A DNA stretch of 64,000 nt from Variovorax guangxiensis (GCF_003952165.1 NZ_RXFT01000003.1:124001-188000); one strand, 5' to 3'. Numbered from the stretch's first letter, positions 16,136-25,400 are shown. A program made the numbers and translations. The notes: a model not told the origin generated them from the letters alone.

Positions 16136-18202
16136 ATGTTTGTATTGTTTGAAGAAGCCGGCAAGTACCTCGGCGGCCGCGTGCTGTCGGAGGCCGAAGC
16201 ATCGGCGCAGGTCGAGCTCGACACCGGCAAGCGCGTCAAGGTCAAGGGCGCCAACATCGTCCTTCGTTTCGAGAAGCCGTCGCCCGCCGACCTGATCGCC
16301 GAAGGGCGCGCGCTCGCCGCCGGCATGGACCTCGACCTCGCCTGGGAGTTCGCGCCCGAGGGCGAATTCGGCTTCGCCGAGCTGGCCGCCGAGTATTTCA
16401 GCGAGAAGCCCTCGCTCGCCCAGCAAGCCGCCGCCCTGTTCGCGCTCTTCGAGGCGCCGCATTACTTCCGCCGCGCCGGCAAGGGCCGCTTCAAGAAGGC
16501 GCCGGCCGAGATCGTGCAGCAGGCGCTGGCCGCCATCGAGAAGAAGAAGGCCATCCAGGCGCAGATCGCCGAGTGGGCGGCGCAGCTCGCCGAGGGCGTG
16601 TGCCCGGCTCCCGTGCGCGAACAGCTCTACAAGATCCTTTTCCGCCCCGACAAGAACGCCCCCGAATACAAGGCCGTGGTCGAGGCTGCGCGCGCCACGC
16701 AGCGTCCGCCGCTCGACCTGCTTGAACGCGCCGGCGCCATCGACTCGCCCTACCAGTTCCACTGGCGCCGCTTCCTGTTCGAGAACTTCCCCAAGGGCAC
16801 CGGCTTCCCCGCGCTCGCGGCGCCCGCCATCGCCGACGACCTGCCGCTGGCAGAGGGCGTGCAGGCCTTCTCCATCGACGATTCGCAGACCACCGAAATC
16901 GACGACGCGCTCTCCGTGCAGGGCCTGGGCAGCGGCACCGTCACGGTCGGCATCCACATCGCCGCGCCGGCGCTCGCGCTGACGCCGGGCAGCCCGATCG
17001 ACAACGTGGCGCGTGCGCGCATGTCCACGGTCTACATGCCGGGCTACAAGATCACGATGCTGCCCGACGAGGTGGTCGACACCTACACGCTGCTCGAAGG
17101 CGGCGACCGCCCGGCCGTGTCGCTCTACGCGCGCTTCGACGAAGCCACGCTGGAGCTGCAGGGCACCGAGACGAAACTGGAGCGCGTGCCCATCGTGGCC
17201 AACCTGCGCCACGACCAGCTCGACACCGTCGTCACGCAGCAGTGGCTGGAAGACGCCGCCTTCAATGCCGACAGCACACCCGACGCCGCGGCCCGCATGC
17301 GCGCGCCCCTGTCGTTCCTGTTCCGCCTGGCGAAGCAGCTGAAGGCGCAGCGCGAGGTGGTGCGCGGCAAGCCCGAGAGCTTCAACCGGCCCGACTACAA
17401 CTTCCGCCTCGTCGGCAACGACGGCGCGGAGCCCACTGGCAGCGAGCAGGTGCAGATCAGCACGCGCCAGCGCGGCGCACCGCTCGACCTGATCGTGTCC
17501 GAAGCGATGATCCTGGCCAACAGCAGCTGGGGCGGCTGGCTCGGCGAGCTCGGCGTGCCCGGGCTCTACCGCAGCCAGGCCAGCCTGGCGCCCGGCATCA
17601 AGGTGCGCATGGGCACGCGCGCGCTGCCGCACGCCGGCCTGGGCGTGAAGAGCTACGCCTGGAGCACCTCGCCGCTGCGCCGCTACACCGACCTGGTGAA
17701 CCAGTGGCAGATCATCGCCGCCGCGCGCCACGGCAAGACCGCCGCGCTGGCCGCGCCCTTCAAGCCGAAGGACGCCGACCTGTTCTCGATTCTCTCGGGC
17801 TTCGACGCGGCCTACACCGCGTACAACGCCTACCAGGGCGGCATGGAGCGCTTCTGGACGCTGAAGTACCTGCAGCAGCAGGGCATCACCGAGCTGGAGG
17901 CCACCGTCATCAAGGACATGCCCAACGGCGCGCTCGTGCGTGCCGACACCCTGCCGCTGGTGTTTCCCGTGGCCGGGCAGCAGGAGCGCGGCGCGCGCCT
18001 GCGCGTGAAGCTCGGCGAGATCGACGAGATCGCCCTCGACGTGAGCGGCACGGTGCTCGAGCGCCTCGACGCGCCGAAGGCCGGCGCATCCGCCGAGGAG
18101 GAAGGCGACGACGGCGAGGAAGAAGTGGTTGCGGGCCCGATCGCCATCGCCGTCGACCTGAACGACAGCGAGGCAGCACCCGAAGAAAACACGCCTGCAT
18201 GA
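16136..18202 (+). CDS. RNase II family exoribonuclease
   Basis: 688 residues. The RNB catalytic domain (about 230-560) contains FSIDDSQTTEIDDALSV with the cluster of metal-binding aspartates, and the TSPLRRYTDLVNQWQI motif typical of RNase II/R. It degrades RNA 3' to 5'. The flanking OB and S1-like parts are weakly conserved and the acidic C-terminal tail (EEEGDDGEEE) is unusual. It belongs to the RNB group often found in betaproteobacteria upstream of a TonB-like gene and aroE; whether it equals RNase II or R functionally cannot be told. ATG 16136 chosen (MFVLFEEAGKYLGGRV); the frame is open further up through the repeat. Confidence 0.87.
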   Translation: MFVLFEEAGKYLGGRVLSEAEASAQVELDTGKRVKVKGANIVLRFEKPSPADLIAEGRALAAGMDLDLAWEFAPEGEFGFAELAAEYFSEKPSLAQQAAALFALFEAPHYFRRAGKGRFKKAPAEIVQQALAAIEKKKAIQAQIAEWAAQLAEGVCPAPVREQLYKILFRPDKNAPEYKAVVEAARATQRPPLDLLERAGAIDSPYQFHWRRFLFENFPKGTGFPALAAPAIADDLPLAEGVQAFSIDDSQTTEIDDALSVQGLGSGTVTVGIHIAAPALALTPGSPIDNVARARMSTVYMPGYKITMLPDEVVDTYTLLEGGDRPAVSLYARFDEATLELQGTETKLERVPIVANLRHDQLDTVVTQQWLEDAAFNADSTPDAAARMRAPLSFLFRLAKQLKAQREVVRGKPESFNRPDYNFRLVGNDGAEPTGSEQVQISTRQRGAPLDLIVSEAMILANSSWGGWLGELGVPGLYRSQASLAPGIKVRMGTRALPHAGLGVKSYAWSTSPLRRYTDLVNQWQIIAAARHGKTAALAAPFKPKDADLFSILSGFDAAYTAYNAYQGGMERFWTLKYLQQQGITELEATVIKDMPNGALVRADTLPLVFPVAGQQERGARLRVKLGEIDEIALDVSGTVLERLDAPKAGASAEEEGDDGEEEVVAGPIAIAVDLNDSEAAPEENTPA

Positions 18203-18251
18203 ACCCCGGCGGATCGTCCGGAGAAATGCGGCCCCTGGAGGAGTCTAGAGA

Positions 18252-19106
18252 ATGAACTTCAAGGACCTCAGCACGCTGCAGATCGCACTGGGCGTGTCGG
18301 TCGTTGTGCACGCCGCGCTGCTCACGGTGCGATTCGTCGATCCCGAATCCTTCAACAAGGTCTTCAGCGACACGCCGCTGGAGGTGATCCTGGTCAACAC
18401 CAGGACCAACGACCGGCCCGACCCCGCCGCGCGGCTGCGCGCGCAGACCTCGCTCGCGGGCGGCGGCGACCTCGACAAGGGCCGCGCCACCAGCCCGCTG
18501 CCGCCGTCGAGCTTCACCACCGTGGGCGACTCGTTCGAGGACGCGCAGCGCAAGGTAGACGCCATGCAGGCCGAGCAGATGCAGATGCTCACCCAGCTCA
18601 AGCGCGACCTGGCCGCGATGCCCGCGCCCGATCCGCGCAACGCCGGCGATCCGGCCGAGGCCAAGGCGCAGGAGGAAAAGCGCCGCCAGATGATCAACCT
18701 GCTGGCCGAGATCGAGCGCCGCGTGAACGAGGAGAACGCGCGTCCCAAGAAGCGCTACCTCAGCCCCTTCACGCGCGAGGCCGCCTTCGCCACCTACGTC
18801 GATTCGCTGCGCCGCCGGGTGGAAGCGCAGGGAACGGCCAACTTCCCGACGCTGGCCGGCAAGAAGCTCTACGGCGAGCTCACCATGACCATCACCGTCA
18901 ACTTCGATGGCCGGCTGCTCTCGACCGTGATCGACGAAAGCTCGGGCCAGGCCGTGCTCGACAAGCGGGCGCAGGCCATCGTCGCGAGCGTGGGCAACTT
19001 CGGCACCTTCACCGACGCGATGCGCAAGGAGCACGCGGACCAGATCGTGATCCGCCCGCACTTCCGCTTCTCGCACGACGGCTCGGTCGAACTCTCCTCG
19101 CAGTAA
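18252..19106 (+). CDS. TonB-family C-terminal domain protein
   Basis: 284 residues. A single N-terminal membrane helix (about 11-26, LGVSVVVHAALLTVRF) with the His typical of TonB transmembrane segments is followed by a Pro/Gln-rich and helical linker. A C-terminal domain (about 195-284) with YGELTMTITVNFDGRLLSTVI matches the TonB C-terminal fold. Likely an energy transducer contacting outer-membrane receptors, or an orphan TonB-like protein, as no ExbB/D lies beside it. A GGAGGAG ribosome binding site precedes the ATG. Confidence 0.8.
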   Translation: MNFKDLSTLQIALGVSVVVHAALLTVRFVDPESFNKVFSDTPLEVILVNTRTNDRPDPAARLRAQTSLAGGGDLDKGRATSPLPPSSFTTVGDSFEDAQRKVDAMQAEQMQMLTQLKRDLAAMPAPDPRNAGDPAEAKAQEEKRRQMINLLAEIERRVNEENARPKKRYLSPFTREAAFATYVDSLRRRVEAQGTANFPTLAGKKLYGELTMTITVNFDGRLLSTVIDESSGQAVLDKRAQAIVASVGNFGTFTDAMRKEHADQIVIRPHFRFSHDGSVELSSQ

Positions 19107-19165
19107 CCGGAATCCGGAAAACAGCCGCACCGTAACGGCAGGCGCAACCAGAAAAGGCAGACACC

Positions 19166-20014
19166 ATGGACCTGTACTGCGTCATGGGCAACCCCGTCGA
19201 GCACAGCCGCTCGCCCCGCATCCACGCGCGCTTTGCGCAGCTGTGCGGCCAGCAGCTGGAATACGGCCGGCGGCTCATTCCGCTCGGTGCCTTCGCCGAA
19301 GGCATCGCAGCCTTCCGCCGCGAAGCCGCCGAGCGCGGCGACGCCGCGCGCGGCTGCAACATCACCGTGCCATTCAAGTTCGAGGCCGCGGCGCTCGCGC
19401 AGCACACCAGCGAGCGCGCCCTTCTCGCGCAGGCGGTCAACACGCTGCGCTTCGAGGCCGATGGCGGCATTCGTGCGGACAACACCGACGGCATCGGCCT
19501 GGTCAACGACATCGTGCGCAACGCGGGCGTGCGGCTGCAGGGCAAGGCGCTGCTGCTGATCGGCGCGGGCGGCGCCGCTGCCGGCGTGCTGGGGCCGCTG
19601 CTCGACGCAGGCGCCTCGCGCGTCGTGGTCGCGAACCGCACCGTGGACAAGGCCGTCGAGCTGGTGCGCCGCCATGCGGCCATCGCGCTGCGCCACGGCG
19701 CATCGCTCGAAGCCTGGGCGCTCGACGAAGTGCCGGGCGCCTTCGACGTGGTGGTCAACGCCACCGCCTCCAGCCTTGCGGGCGACGCGGTGCCGGTGAA
19801 GGCCAGCGTGCTGCGCGAAGGCGGGCTCGCGGTCGACATGATGTACGGCCCCGCCGCCGCCGGCTTCATGGCCTGGGCCGAAGCGCACGGCGCGGTGGCG
19901 CGCGACGGGCTGGGCATGCTGGTCGAGCAGGCGGCCGAGTCCTTCGAGATCTGGCGCGGCGTCCGGCCGCCTTCGGCACAGGTGCTGGCCGAGATCCGGG
20001 CCGAGCTGAAATAA
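19166..20014 (+). CDS. aroE: Shikimate dehydrogenase
   Basis: 282 residues. Reduces 3-dehydroshikimate to shikimate with NADPH. Substrate-site signatures are present: MGNPVEHSRSPRIHARF, the catalytic lysine in NITVPFKFEAAAL and NTDGIGLVNDI. The NADP-binding glycine-rich loop is LLIGAGGAAAGVLGPLL, followed by VVANRTVDKA. The stop directly abuts the mtgA start, indicating an operon, an arrangement common in betaproteobacteria. Confidence 0.95.
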   Translation: MDLYCVMGNPVEHSRSPRIHARFAQLCGQQLEYGRRLIPLGAFAEGIAAFRREAAERGDAARGCNITVPFKFEAAALAQHTSERALLAQAVNTLRFEADGGIRADNTDGIGLVNDIVRNAGVRLQGKALLLIGAGGAAAGVLGPLLDAGASRVVVANRTVDKAVELVRRHAAIALRHGASLEAWALDEVPGAFDVVVNATASSLAGDAVPVKASVLREGGLAVDMMYGPAAAGFMAWAEAHGAVARDGLGMLVEQAAESFEIWRGVRPPSAQVLAEIRAELK

Positions 20015-20758
20015 ATGAAGGCCGTGCTGCGCCTGATCGCCTGCCTCGCGGTGGCGGGCCTGGCCCTGCAGCTCTTCTTCGTGGCGCGCATCGCGGCGAT
20101 GGCTGTGGTCGATCCGCAGAGCACTGCGTTCCAGCGCTCCGAGGCTTTCCAGATCGCCGTTCATGAAGGCCGGGGCGGCGGCTGGCGGCAGGAGTGGGTG
20201 CCCTACTGGCAGATCAACGACACGCTCAAGCGCGCGGTCATCGCCAGCGAGGACGCCGGCTTCGTCGACCACAACGGCGTGGAATGGGAAGCCATCGAGC
20301 GCGCGCGCCAGCGCAACGCCAAGGCGGAAGAGCTGGCCGCCAAGCGCGCGGCCCGTGCGGCAGCGCGCGGCAAGCCGGTGCGGCCGGTGCAGCTGCGCGG
20401 CGGCTCGACCATCACGCAGCAGCTCGCGAAGAACCTGCTGCTGTCGGGCGAGCGCACCATGCTGCGCAAGGGGCAGGAGCTGGTGCTGGCCACGCTGCTC
20501 GAGGTGCTGCTGGACAAGCGGCGCATCCTGGAGATCTACCTCAACAACGTCGAGTGGGGCGAAGGCGTGTTCGGCGCCGAGGCGGCGTCGCAGTACTACT
20601 TCCGCAAGCCGGCCTCGCGCCTGAGTGCCAACGAGGCCGCGCGCCTCGCGGTGATGCTGCCCAGCCCCAAGTTCTTCGAACGGCGCCCGGGCTCGCCCTA
20701 CCTGAGCGGGCGCGCCTCCACCGTCATGGCGCGGATGCCCGCGGCCGAGCTGCCCTGA
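20015..20758 (+). CDS. mtgA: Monofunctional biosynthetic peptidoglycan transglycosylase
   Basis: 247 residues. GT51 glycosyltransferase that polymerises lipid II into glycan strands without a transpeptidase domain. An N-terminal membrane anchor (about 5-27) is followed by AVIASEDAGFVDHNGVEW, containing the catalytic Glu, and RGGSTITQQLAKNLLLSGERT with the second conserved block, then RRILEIYLNNVEWGEGVFG. Its ATG follows the aroE stop with no gap, and its 3' end overlaps the convergent DUF2809 gene by 35 nt. Confidence 0.94.
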   Translation: MKAVLRLIACLAVAGLALQLFFVARIAAMAVVDPQSTAFQRSEAFQIAVHEGRGGGWRQEWVPYWQINDTLKRAVIASEDAGFVDHNGVEWEAIERARQRNAKAEELAAKRAARAAARGKPVRPVQLRGGSTITQQLAKNLLLSGERTMLRKGQELVLATLLEVLLDKRRILEIYLNNVEWGEGVFGAEAASQYYFRKPASRLSANEAARLAVMLPSPKFFERRPGSPYLSGRASTVMARMPAAELP

Positions 20759-21131
20759 GGAACCCGCCGCGCAGGCCCTCGATGGCCAGCACGCCGGCGA
20801 AGCCGATGGTGTAGGCCAGCACGTCCCACCAGTCCGCCGTGCTGCCGAGCACGATACGCAGCGCGCGGTTCGGAATGTGCAGGTGCCACGTCGCCGCGAG
20901 GTACTGCCCGAGTTCGACCGCGAGGCCCACGCCCAGCGCGGCCAGCGCCAGCGGCAGCACGCGCGCACCGATCGCGGTCTTGAACACGAAATACACCCAC
21001 ACCACGGCAAGCACGTCGCCGAAGAAGCTGCGCAGCCAGCCCCAGCGCGCACCCACGGTGGCCAGCAGCAGCAATACAAGAAACAGGGCCACCGCCCATG
21101 CCAGTGAAAGAGGATCGAAACGCCATCGCAT
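20724..21131 (-). CDS. DUF2809 family membrane protein
   Basis: 135 residues, four predicted membrane segments. The pattern GDVLAVVWVYFVFKTAIG ... GLAVELGQYL ... LGSTADWWDVLAYTIGFAGVLAIE matches the DUF2809 family, small inner-membrane proteins without known function. Start uncertain: ATGs at 21131, 21143 and 21152 are in frame and none has a clear ribosome binding site. It converges on mtgA with a 35-nt overlap and diverges from the acyltransferase gene at 21153 with almost no spacer. Confidence 0.72.
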   Translation of the reverse strand: MRWRFDPLSLAWAVALFLVLLLLATVGARWGWLRSFFGDVLAVVWVYFVFKTAIGARVLPLALAALGVGLAVELGQYLAATWHLHIPNRALRIVLGSTADWWDVLAYTIGFAGVLAIEGLRGGFLRAARPRASAP

Positions 21132-21152
21132 GGCCCGTATCATCGCGCCCAT

Positions 21153-22031
21153 ATGCTGGCAAAGCTCACGGGTTGGCTGCTTCTTGGGATCGTCCGCTTG
21201 CTCACGGGCGCGCAGGCGCGCTGGTACGGCTGTCCGCCCAAGGCCGAGCAGCGCATCTATTTCGCCAACCACCAGAGCCATGCCGACCTGGTGATGATCT
21301 GGGCGGCGCTGCCGGAAGAATTGCGCAGCATCACGCGGCCCATCGCGGCGCGCGACTATTGGGCCAACACACCGGTCAAGCGCTGGATCACGACTGAAGT
21401 GTTCAACGCGGTGTACGTGGAGCGGCAGGCTGCGGCAGCGCCTGCGGCAGTTCCCGCAGCGCCGGCGACTCCTGCCGCTCCCGAGGTTGCGCCGCCGGCG
21501 CCTGCCGCCCGGCCACTGGACGAGCGCATCGAGCCCTCGATGGAGCCGCTGCTGCCCCTGACCCCGCCGCCACCGCCCGTCGAAGCAGCATCCGGCGCAC
21601 AAGGCCAGCTGGACCTGCCCGTGCCCCCTGCCCCGCCGCCTGCGCCGTCTCCCGAACCACCTCCGCCCGCGGCGCCCGAACCCGCGCCCACGCCGGCGGC
21701 CCCTGCCTCCGATCCGCTGGCCCCGCTGGTCGAAGCTCTTCGCAGCGGCGACTCGATCATCATCTTCCCCGAGGGCACGCGCGGCCACACCGGCGAACCG
21801 CAGAAGTTCAAGTCGGGTCTCTACACGCTGGCCACCATGTTCCCGGACGTGGTACTGGTGCCCGCATGGATCGACAACGTGCAGCGCGTCATGCCCAAGG
21901 GCGAGATCGTGCCGGTGCCCATCCTGTGCTCCGTCACCTTCGGCGCGCCAGTGCGCGTGGAGGAAGGCGAGGAGCGCCGCCCTTTCCTCGACCGGGCGCG
22001 CGCCGCCGTGATCGCCCTGCGCGACGTCTGA
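21153..22031 (+). CDS. 1-acyl-glycerol-3-phosphate acyltransferase (PlsC family) with Pro-rich insert
   Basis: 292 residues. PlsC-type acyltransferase making phosphatidate or a related lipid at the inner membrane. Block I NHQSHADL (39-46, catalytic H-x4-D) and block III IIIFPEGTRG (202-211) are intact, as is a late PAWIDNVQRV block. Between them residues 92-188 are almost pure Pro/Ala with scattered acidic residues, an insert of about 95 residues not found in typical PlsC. Without it the protein would be about 195 residues, near the usual core length. Followed after 10 nt by the cdsA-like gene, the next step of phospholipid synthesis. Confidence 0.85.
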   Translation: MLAKLTGWLLLGIVRLLTGAQARWYGCPPKAEQRIYFANHQSHADLVMIWAALPEELRSITRPIAARDYWANTPVKRWITTEVFNAVYVERQAAAAPAAVPAAPATPAAPEVAPPAPAARPLDERIEPSMEPLLPLTPPPPPVEAASGAQGQLDLPVPPAPPPAPSPEPPPPAAPEPAPTPAAPASDPLAPLVEALRSGDSIIIFPEGTRGHTGEPQKFKSGLYTLATMFPDVVLVPAWIDNVQRVMPKGEIVPVPILCSVTFGAPVRVEEGEERRPFLDRARAAVIALRDV

Positions 22032-22041
22032 CGACGACGAC

Positions 22042-23031
22042 ATGAACCAGTTCCTGCGCAGCCTCAGCCCGACCCAGCAGGTCGCGGCGCTCTTTCTCAT
22101 CATCTTCGGCGTGCTCGCGGTCGTGAGCGCCACCGCCTTCTTCCTGAGCTTCAGGGAAAAGCGCAACCCCGTGCACGACGCCGCCTGGCAGGCCGAGCTG
22201 GCGCACTTCCGCAAGCTGCTGGGCACCACCTGGTTCATGGTGCTGGTCTTCTGGATCGGCTGGGCGCTCGGCGAGACGGTGGCCACGGTGCTGTTCGCGC
22301 TCATCTCCTTCTTCGCGCTGCGCGAGTTCATCACGCTCTCGCCCACGCGGCGCGGCGACCACCGCAGCCTGATCCTCGCCTTCTTCGTGGTGCTGCCGAT
22401 CCAGTTCTGGCTGGTGGCCACCGCGCGCTTCGACCTCTTCACCGTGTTCATCCCGGTGTACGTGTTCCTCGCGATCCCGGTGACCAGCGCGCTGGCCAAC
22501 GACCCGAGCCAGTTCCTGGAGCGCAACGCCAAGCTGCAGTGGGGCATCATGGTCTGCGTCTACGGCATGAGCCACGTGCCGGCGCTGCTGCTGCTGAGCT
22601 TTCCGGGCTACGAGGGCAAGAGCGCGTTCCTCGTGTTCTTCCTGGTGTTCGTGGTGCAGACCTCGGTGCTGGTGCAGCACCTGATCTCGCGGCGCATGCA
22701 GCGCGAGCCCTTCGCGCCCAACGTGAGCCGCAGCTTCAACTGGACCAGCTGGGCCATCGGCATCGCGGTGGCGAGCCTGGTGGGCGCGCTGTTCTCGTTC
22801 ATCACGCCCTTCAGGTTCGGGCAGGCGCTGGCGGTGTCGGTCATCGCCTGCATCTCGGGCTCGATGGGGCACCTGGTGATGAAGGCGCTCAAGCGCGACC
22901 GGGGCATTCCCAACTGGGGCCGCAGGGATGCGGGCGTGACGGGCGCCAACGGGCTGCTGGATCGCGTCGACGCGCTGTGCTTCGCCGCCCCCATCTTCTT
23001 CCACTCCATCCGCTGGTACTTCAACGCATGA
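22042..23031 (+). CDS. Phosphatidate cytidylyltransferase (CdsA/YnbB-like)
   Basis: 329 residues with about eight membrane helices. It would convert phosphatidate and CTP to CDP-diacylglycerol. The C-terminal signature region SMGHLVMKALKRDRG...GLLDRVDALCFAAPIFF aligns with the CdsA motif, but the canonical Lys-Asp and His-Gly-Gly positions read RRD and GAN. This resembles the divergent YnbB/CdsA-like group, so the exact substrate is less certain. It lies 10 nt after the PlsC-type gene, forming a phospholipid pair. The interspersed repeat follows the stop. Confidence 0.82.
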   Translation: MNQFLRSLSPTQQVAALFLIIFGVLAVVSATAFFLSFREKRNPVHDAAWQAELAHFRKLLGTTWFMVLVFWIGWALGETVATVLFALISFFALREFITLSPTRRGDHRSLILAFFVVLPIQFWLVATARFDLFTVFIPVYVFLAIPVTSALANDPSQFLERNAKLQWGIMVCVYGMSHVPALLLLSFPGYEGKSAFLVFFLVFVVQTSVLVQHLISRRMQREPFAPNVSRSFNWTSWAIGIAVASLVGALFSFITPFRFGQALAVSVIACISGSMGHLVMKALKRDRGIPNWGRRDAGVTGANGLLDRVDALCFAAPIFFHSIRWYFNA

Positions 23032-23040
23032 ACTTGGCTA

Positions 23041-23139
23041 ACCCCCAGGCTGCGCGCACTTCGTGTCGCTTCGCCAACCGCCTTGCAGGGGGCAATACCT
23101 GCGGCCCGGCAAAGCCGGTTCCGCGGTATTCCTGGAAAA
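23041..23139 (-). repeat. Interspersed intergenic repeat, copy 2
   Basis: Same family as 16011-16105 and 29746-29841 but inverted. It starts ACCCCCAGGCTGCGCGCACT, includes CACTTCGTGTCGCTTCGCC, a C-run/G-run hairpin around CTTGCAGGGGG, and CCCGGCAAAGCCGG near the far end. It occupies nearly all the space between two convergent genes and may act as a terminator-like element. Confidence 0.75.
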
Positions 23140-23171
23140 AAGCCTGAGACGGATCGGGTTGGGTGGCGGCC

Positions 23172-25250
23172 TCAGGCCCTGCGCCGCACCACGCGGCCGA
23201 AAACTTCCTTCGCCTTGCGGCCCAGTGCCTTCGCCTTCAGCGCCTGCAGCTCGCGCGTGAGACGCGTGCGCTGCTCGGCCGATAGTGCGGTGCCGAAGCG
23301 CCCCAGCGCGGCTTCTAGGGCCGCGCGCTGCGCCTCCACGCGGCCCTGGCGGCCTTCGGCCTCGGCGAGCCATTCGCAGGCATTGACGACACGCTCGCGC
23401 AGCGCGGCGTCGCCCGAATCGCCGAAGCGGGCTATGAGAGTGCGATAGGCCTTGATCTGCCCGGCAGGGTCGCCCAGCTTGTCGAGCGCCTTGGCCTTGT
23501 TGATCATCGACTTGGCGGCCCAGAGCTGCAGCGTTCCCTCCCTCGCGCTGCTGGTACGCGCGATGGCCTCGTCGTAGCAGGCCACCGCGGCCTCGAGCTG
23601 GCGGGCCTGGCGCAGCGTCGCGCCCTTGCGGAACAGTGCGCCCACCACGCGCCCGCGCAGGTCGGGCAGCTCGGAGTTGCCCCAGCGCGCGACGATCTCG
23701 TCGTGCACGCGCATCTCGTCGTCGTGCAGGCCGAGCCGGTCCAGCGCGGTGCTCTTGTACTGCAGGCCCTGCGCAACGGTCTCCTGCATCTCGGTCGAAG
23801 GGTCGGCGCCGTAGTACACGTCGATCGCATCGGCGGCCGCGACCACTTCGTGGAAGCGTTCGAGGGCGATCAGGCAGAAGGCCTTGTGCACCAGCGCCCG
23901 GGCGCACTGCCGCCGCAGCTCCGGATGCGGCGATGCGGTGTGCGCGGACAGCACCTGGTCGAACAGCGCGACGGCCTCCTGCAATTCGCCGGCATCACCG
24001 TGCTTGCGGCCCTGCCGGACCTTGTCGCGCACTTCGTCGCGCAGCTCCGCCGGCAGTTCCGGCAAATGAGCTCCGGCCTCGGCCTTGCGCAGCCGCTTGA
24101 GGCAGGCTTCCCGGCCGGCGAGGGCTTTGGCCAGCGTGTCCTGCAGCTCGGACGCGGGCGTACCTTGCAGTTGCCTCGCGAGCTGCTGGTATGCGGCGAG
24201 CGCTTCATCGGCCCGGCCCAGCCGTTCGAGCAGCACGAATCCCTTGTTGAGCTGCGCGCTCGCCACGGTGCGATGCACCACCGGATCGGTGTCCGCGCCG
24301 AAGGTGGCAAGCAGCCGCTCGCAGGCGGCCAGCGCGGCCTCGCCGTCGTCCGACTCGCGCAGGCCCACCGACCAGTCGTAGGCGCGGCGCACCGCCATGC
24401 GCCGCACCTGCGGCGAGGCATCGTGGCCGTAGCGCTCGAGCAGCCAGCCGACCAGCTCGGCGCGGTTCGCATGCTCGTCGATGCCGAAGCCGTCGAAGAA
24501 GAGCGTCAGCGCGCGCACGCCCTCAATGCGCAGCTCGGGCGCCGCATGGGCCAGGCCGGCCTCGATCTGGTCGGCCACCGCGAGGCACATCACCTGCGCC
24601 TGCGCATGCTGTGCCAGTTCGCGCAGGTTCAGCACCGAGGCCAGGCGCGCACGCGCCACGCGCAGCACCACGCCGGGGTCGGTGCTGCCGTCGAAGCGTT
24701 CGATGACGGCCTCCAGCGTGGCCAGCGCGTCCTGCGGCAGGCCGCGGTGATGCTCGATCTCGGCCTTGAGCAGCCGGGCTTCGACGCGCCAGGTGTCCAG
24801 GGCGGCATCGGGCTGGCTGTCGAGCAGCTCGCTCATGGCGTCGCAGGCTTCGCAGCGCGCGGCGGGATCGTCGATCCACCATGTGCGCTGGTAAAGCGCG
24901 TGGGCGATGTGCTCGCGAATCTCGGGCTCGGGGCGCTGGCCGTGCGCCGCGATCAGGCGGTCGAGCGTGGCGAGCGCGTCGGCGGGGCGGTGCAGCTGGC
25001 GCAGCATGTGGGCCAGCAGGCGCAAGGTCTGGCAGCAGGGCACGACCACGCCGACCTCGGGCTTCGCAGCGAACTCGTCGAGCAGCCTCACGCTCGCGGC
25101 CACCGCCTCCTTGCGGCGGCCCAGGTCGTCCAGCAGCTCGATGCGGCGGAAGCTGGCGGCCGCGCGTTCGGCAGGGTGCATCTGCAGGCGTGCGATCAAG
25201 GCTTGCACCTCGTCCAGTTGCTGCTGCGCGGAGGACTCGACTACATTCAC
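23172..25250 (-). CDS. Large TPR-repeat protein of unknown function
   Basis: 692 residues from a GTG at 25250, chosen because AAGGAAG lies 7 nt upstream; an in-frame ATG at 25313 would add a Pro/Arg-rich tail. The whole chain is alpha-helical, with repeated A-x-L-x-x-Y/L-x-x-A helix pairs typical of tetratricopeptide repeats (for example RADEALAAYQQLARQL and LEAAVACYDEAIARTSSA). No signal peptide or membrane segment, so it is a cytoplasmic scaffold. No enzymatic domain is visible. Convergent with cdsA-like, divergent from ruvC. Confidence 0.75.
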   Translation of the reverse strand: MNVVESSAQQQLDEVQALIARLQMHPAERAAASFRRIELLDDLGRRKEAVAASVRLLDEFAAKPEVGVVVPCCQTLRLLAHMLRQLHRPADALATLDRLIAAHGQRPEPEIREHIAHALYQRTWWIDDPAARCEACDAMSELLDSQPDAALDTWRVEARLLKAEIEHHRGLPQDALATLEAVIERFDGSTDPGVVLRVARARLASVLNLRELAQHAQAQVMCLAVADQIEAGLAHAAPELRIEGVRALTLFFDGFGIDEHANRAELVGWLLERYGHDASPQVRRMAVRRAYDWSVGLRESDDGEAALAACERLLATFGADTDPVVHRTVASAQLNKGFVLLERLGRADEALAAYQQLARQLQGTPASELQDTLAKALAGREACLKRLRKAEAGAHLPELPAELRDEVRDKVRQGRKHGDAGELQEAVALFDQVLSAHTASPHPELRRQCARALVHKAFCLIALERFHEVVAAADAIDVYYGADPSTEMQETVAQGLQYKSTALDRLGLHDDEMRVHDEIVARWGNSELPDLRGRVVGALFRKGATLRQARQLEAAVACYDEAIARTSSAREGTLQLWAAKSMINKAKALDKLGDPAGQIKAYRTLIARFGDSGDAALRERVVNACEWLAEAEGRQGRVEAQRAALEAALGRFGTALSAEQRTRLTRELQALKAKALGRKAKEVFGRVVRRRA

Positions 25251-25400
25251 ATTCGCTTCCTTGAATGGCGCGCCCCGCGCGGGGCGGGGCGGACGGTACG
25301 GACCGGGGCGCATTCTGCCCACGATCAGCCGGCTTTCGGCCCCCTCCTCGCAACTCTTTTGACAATCTTTTCCCAGGCTTAGGCCTTTACGTTTCCTTTC

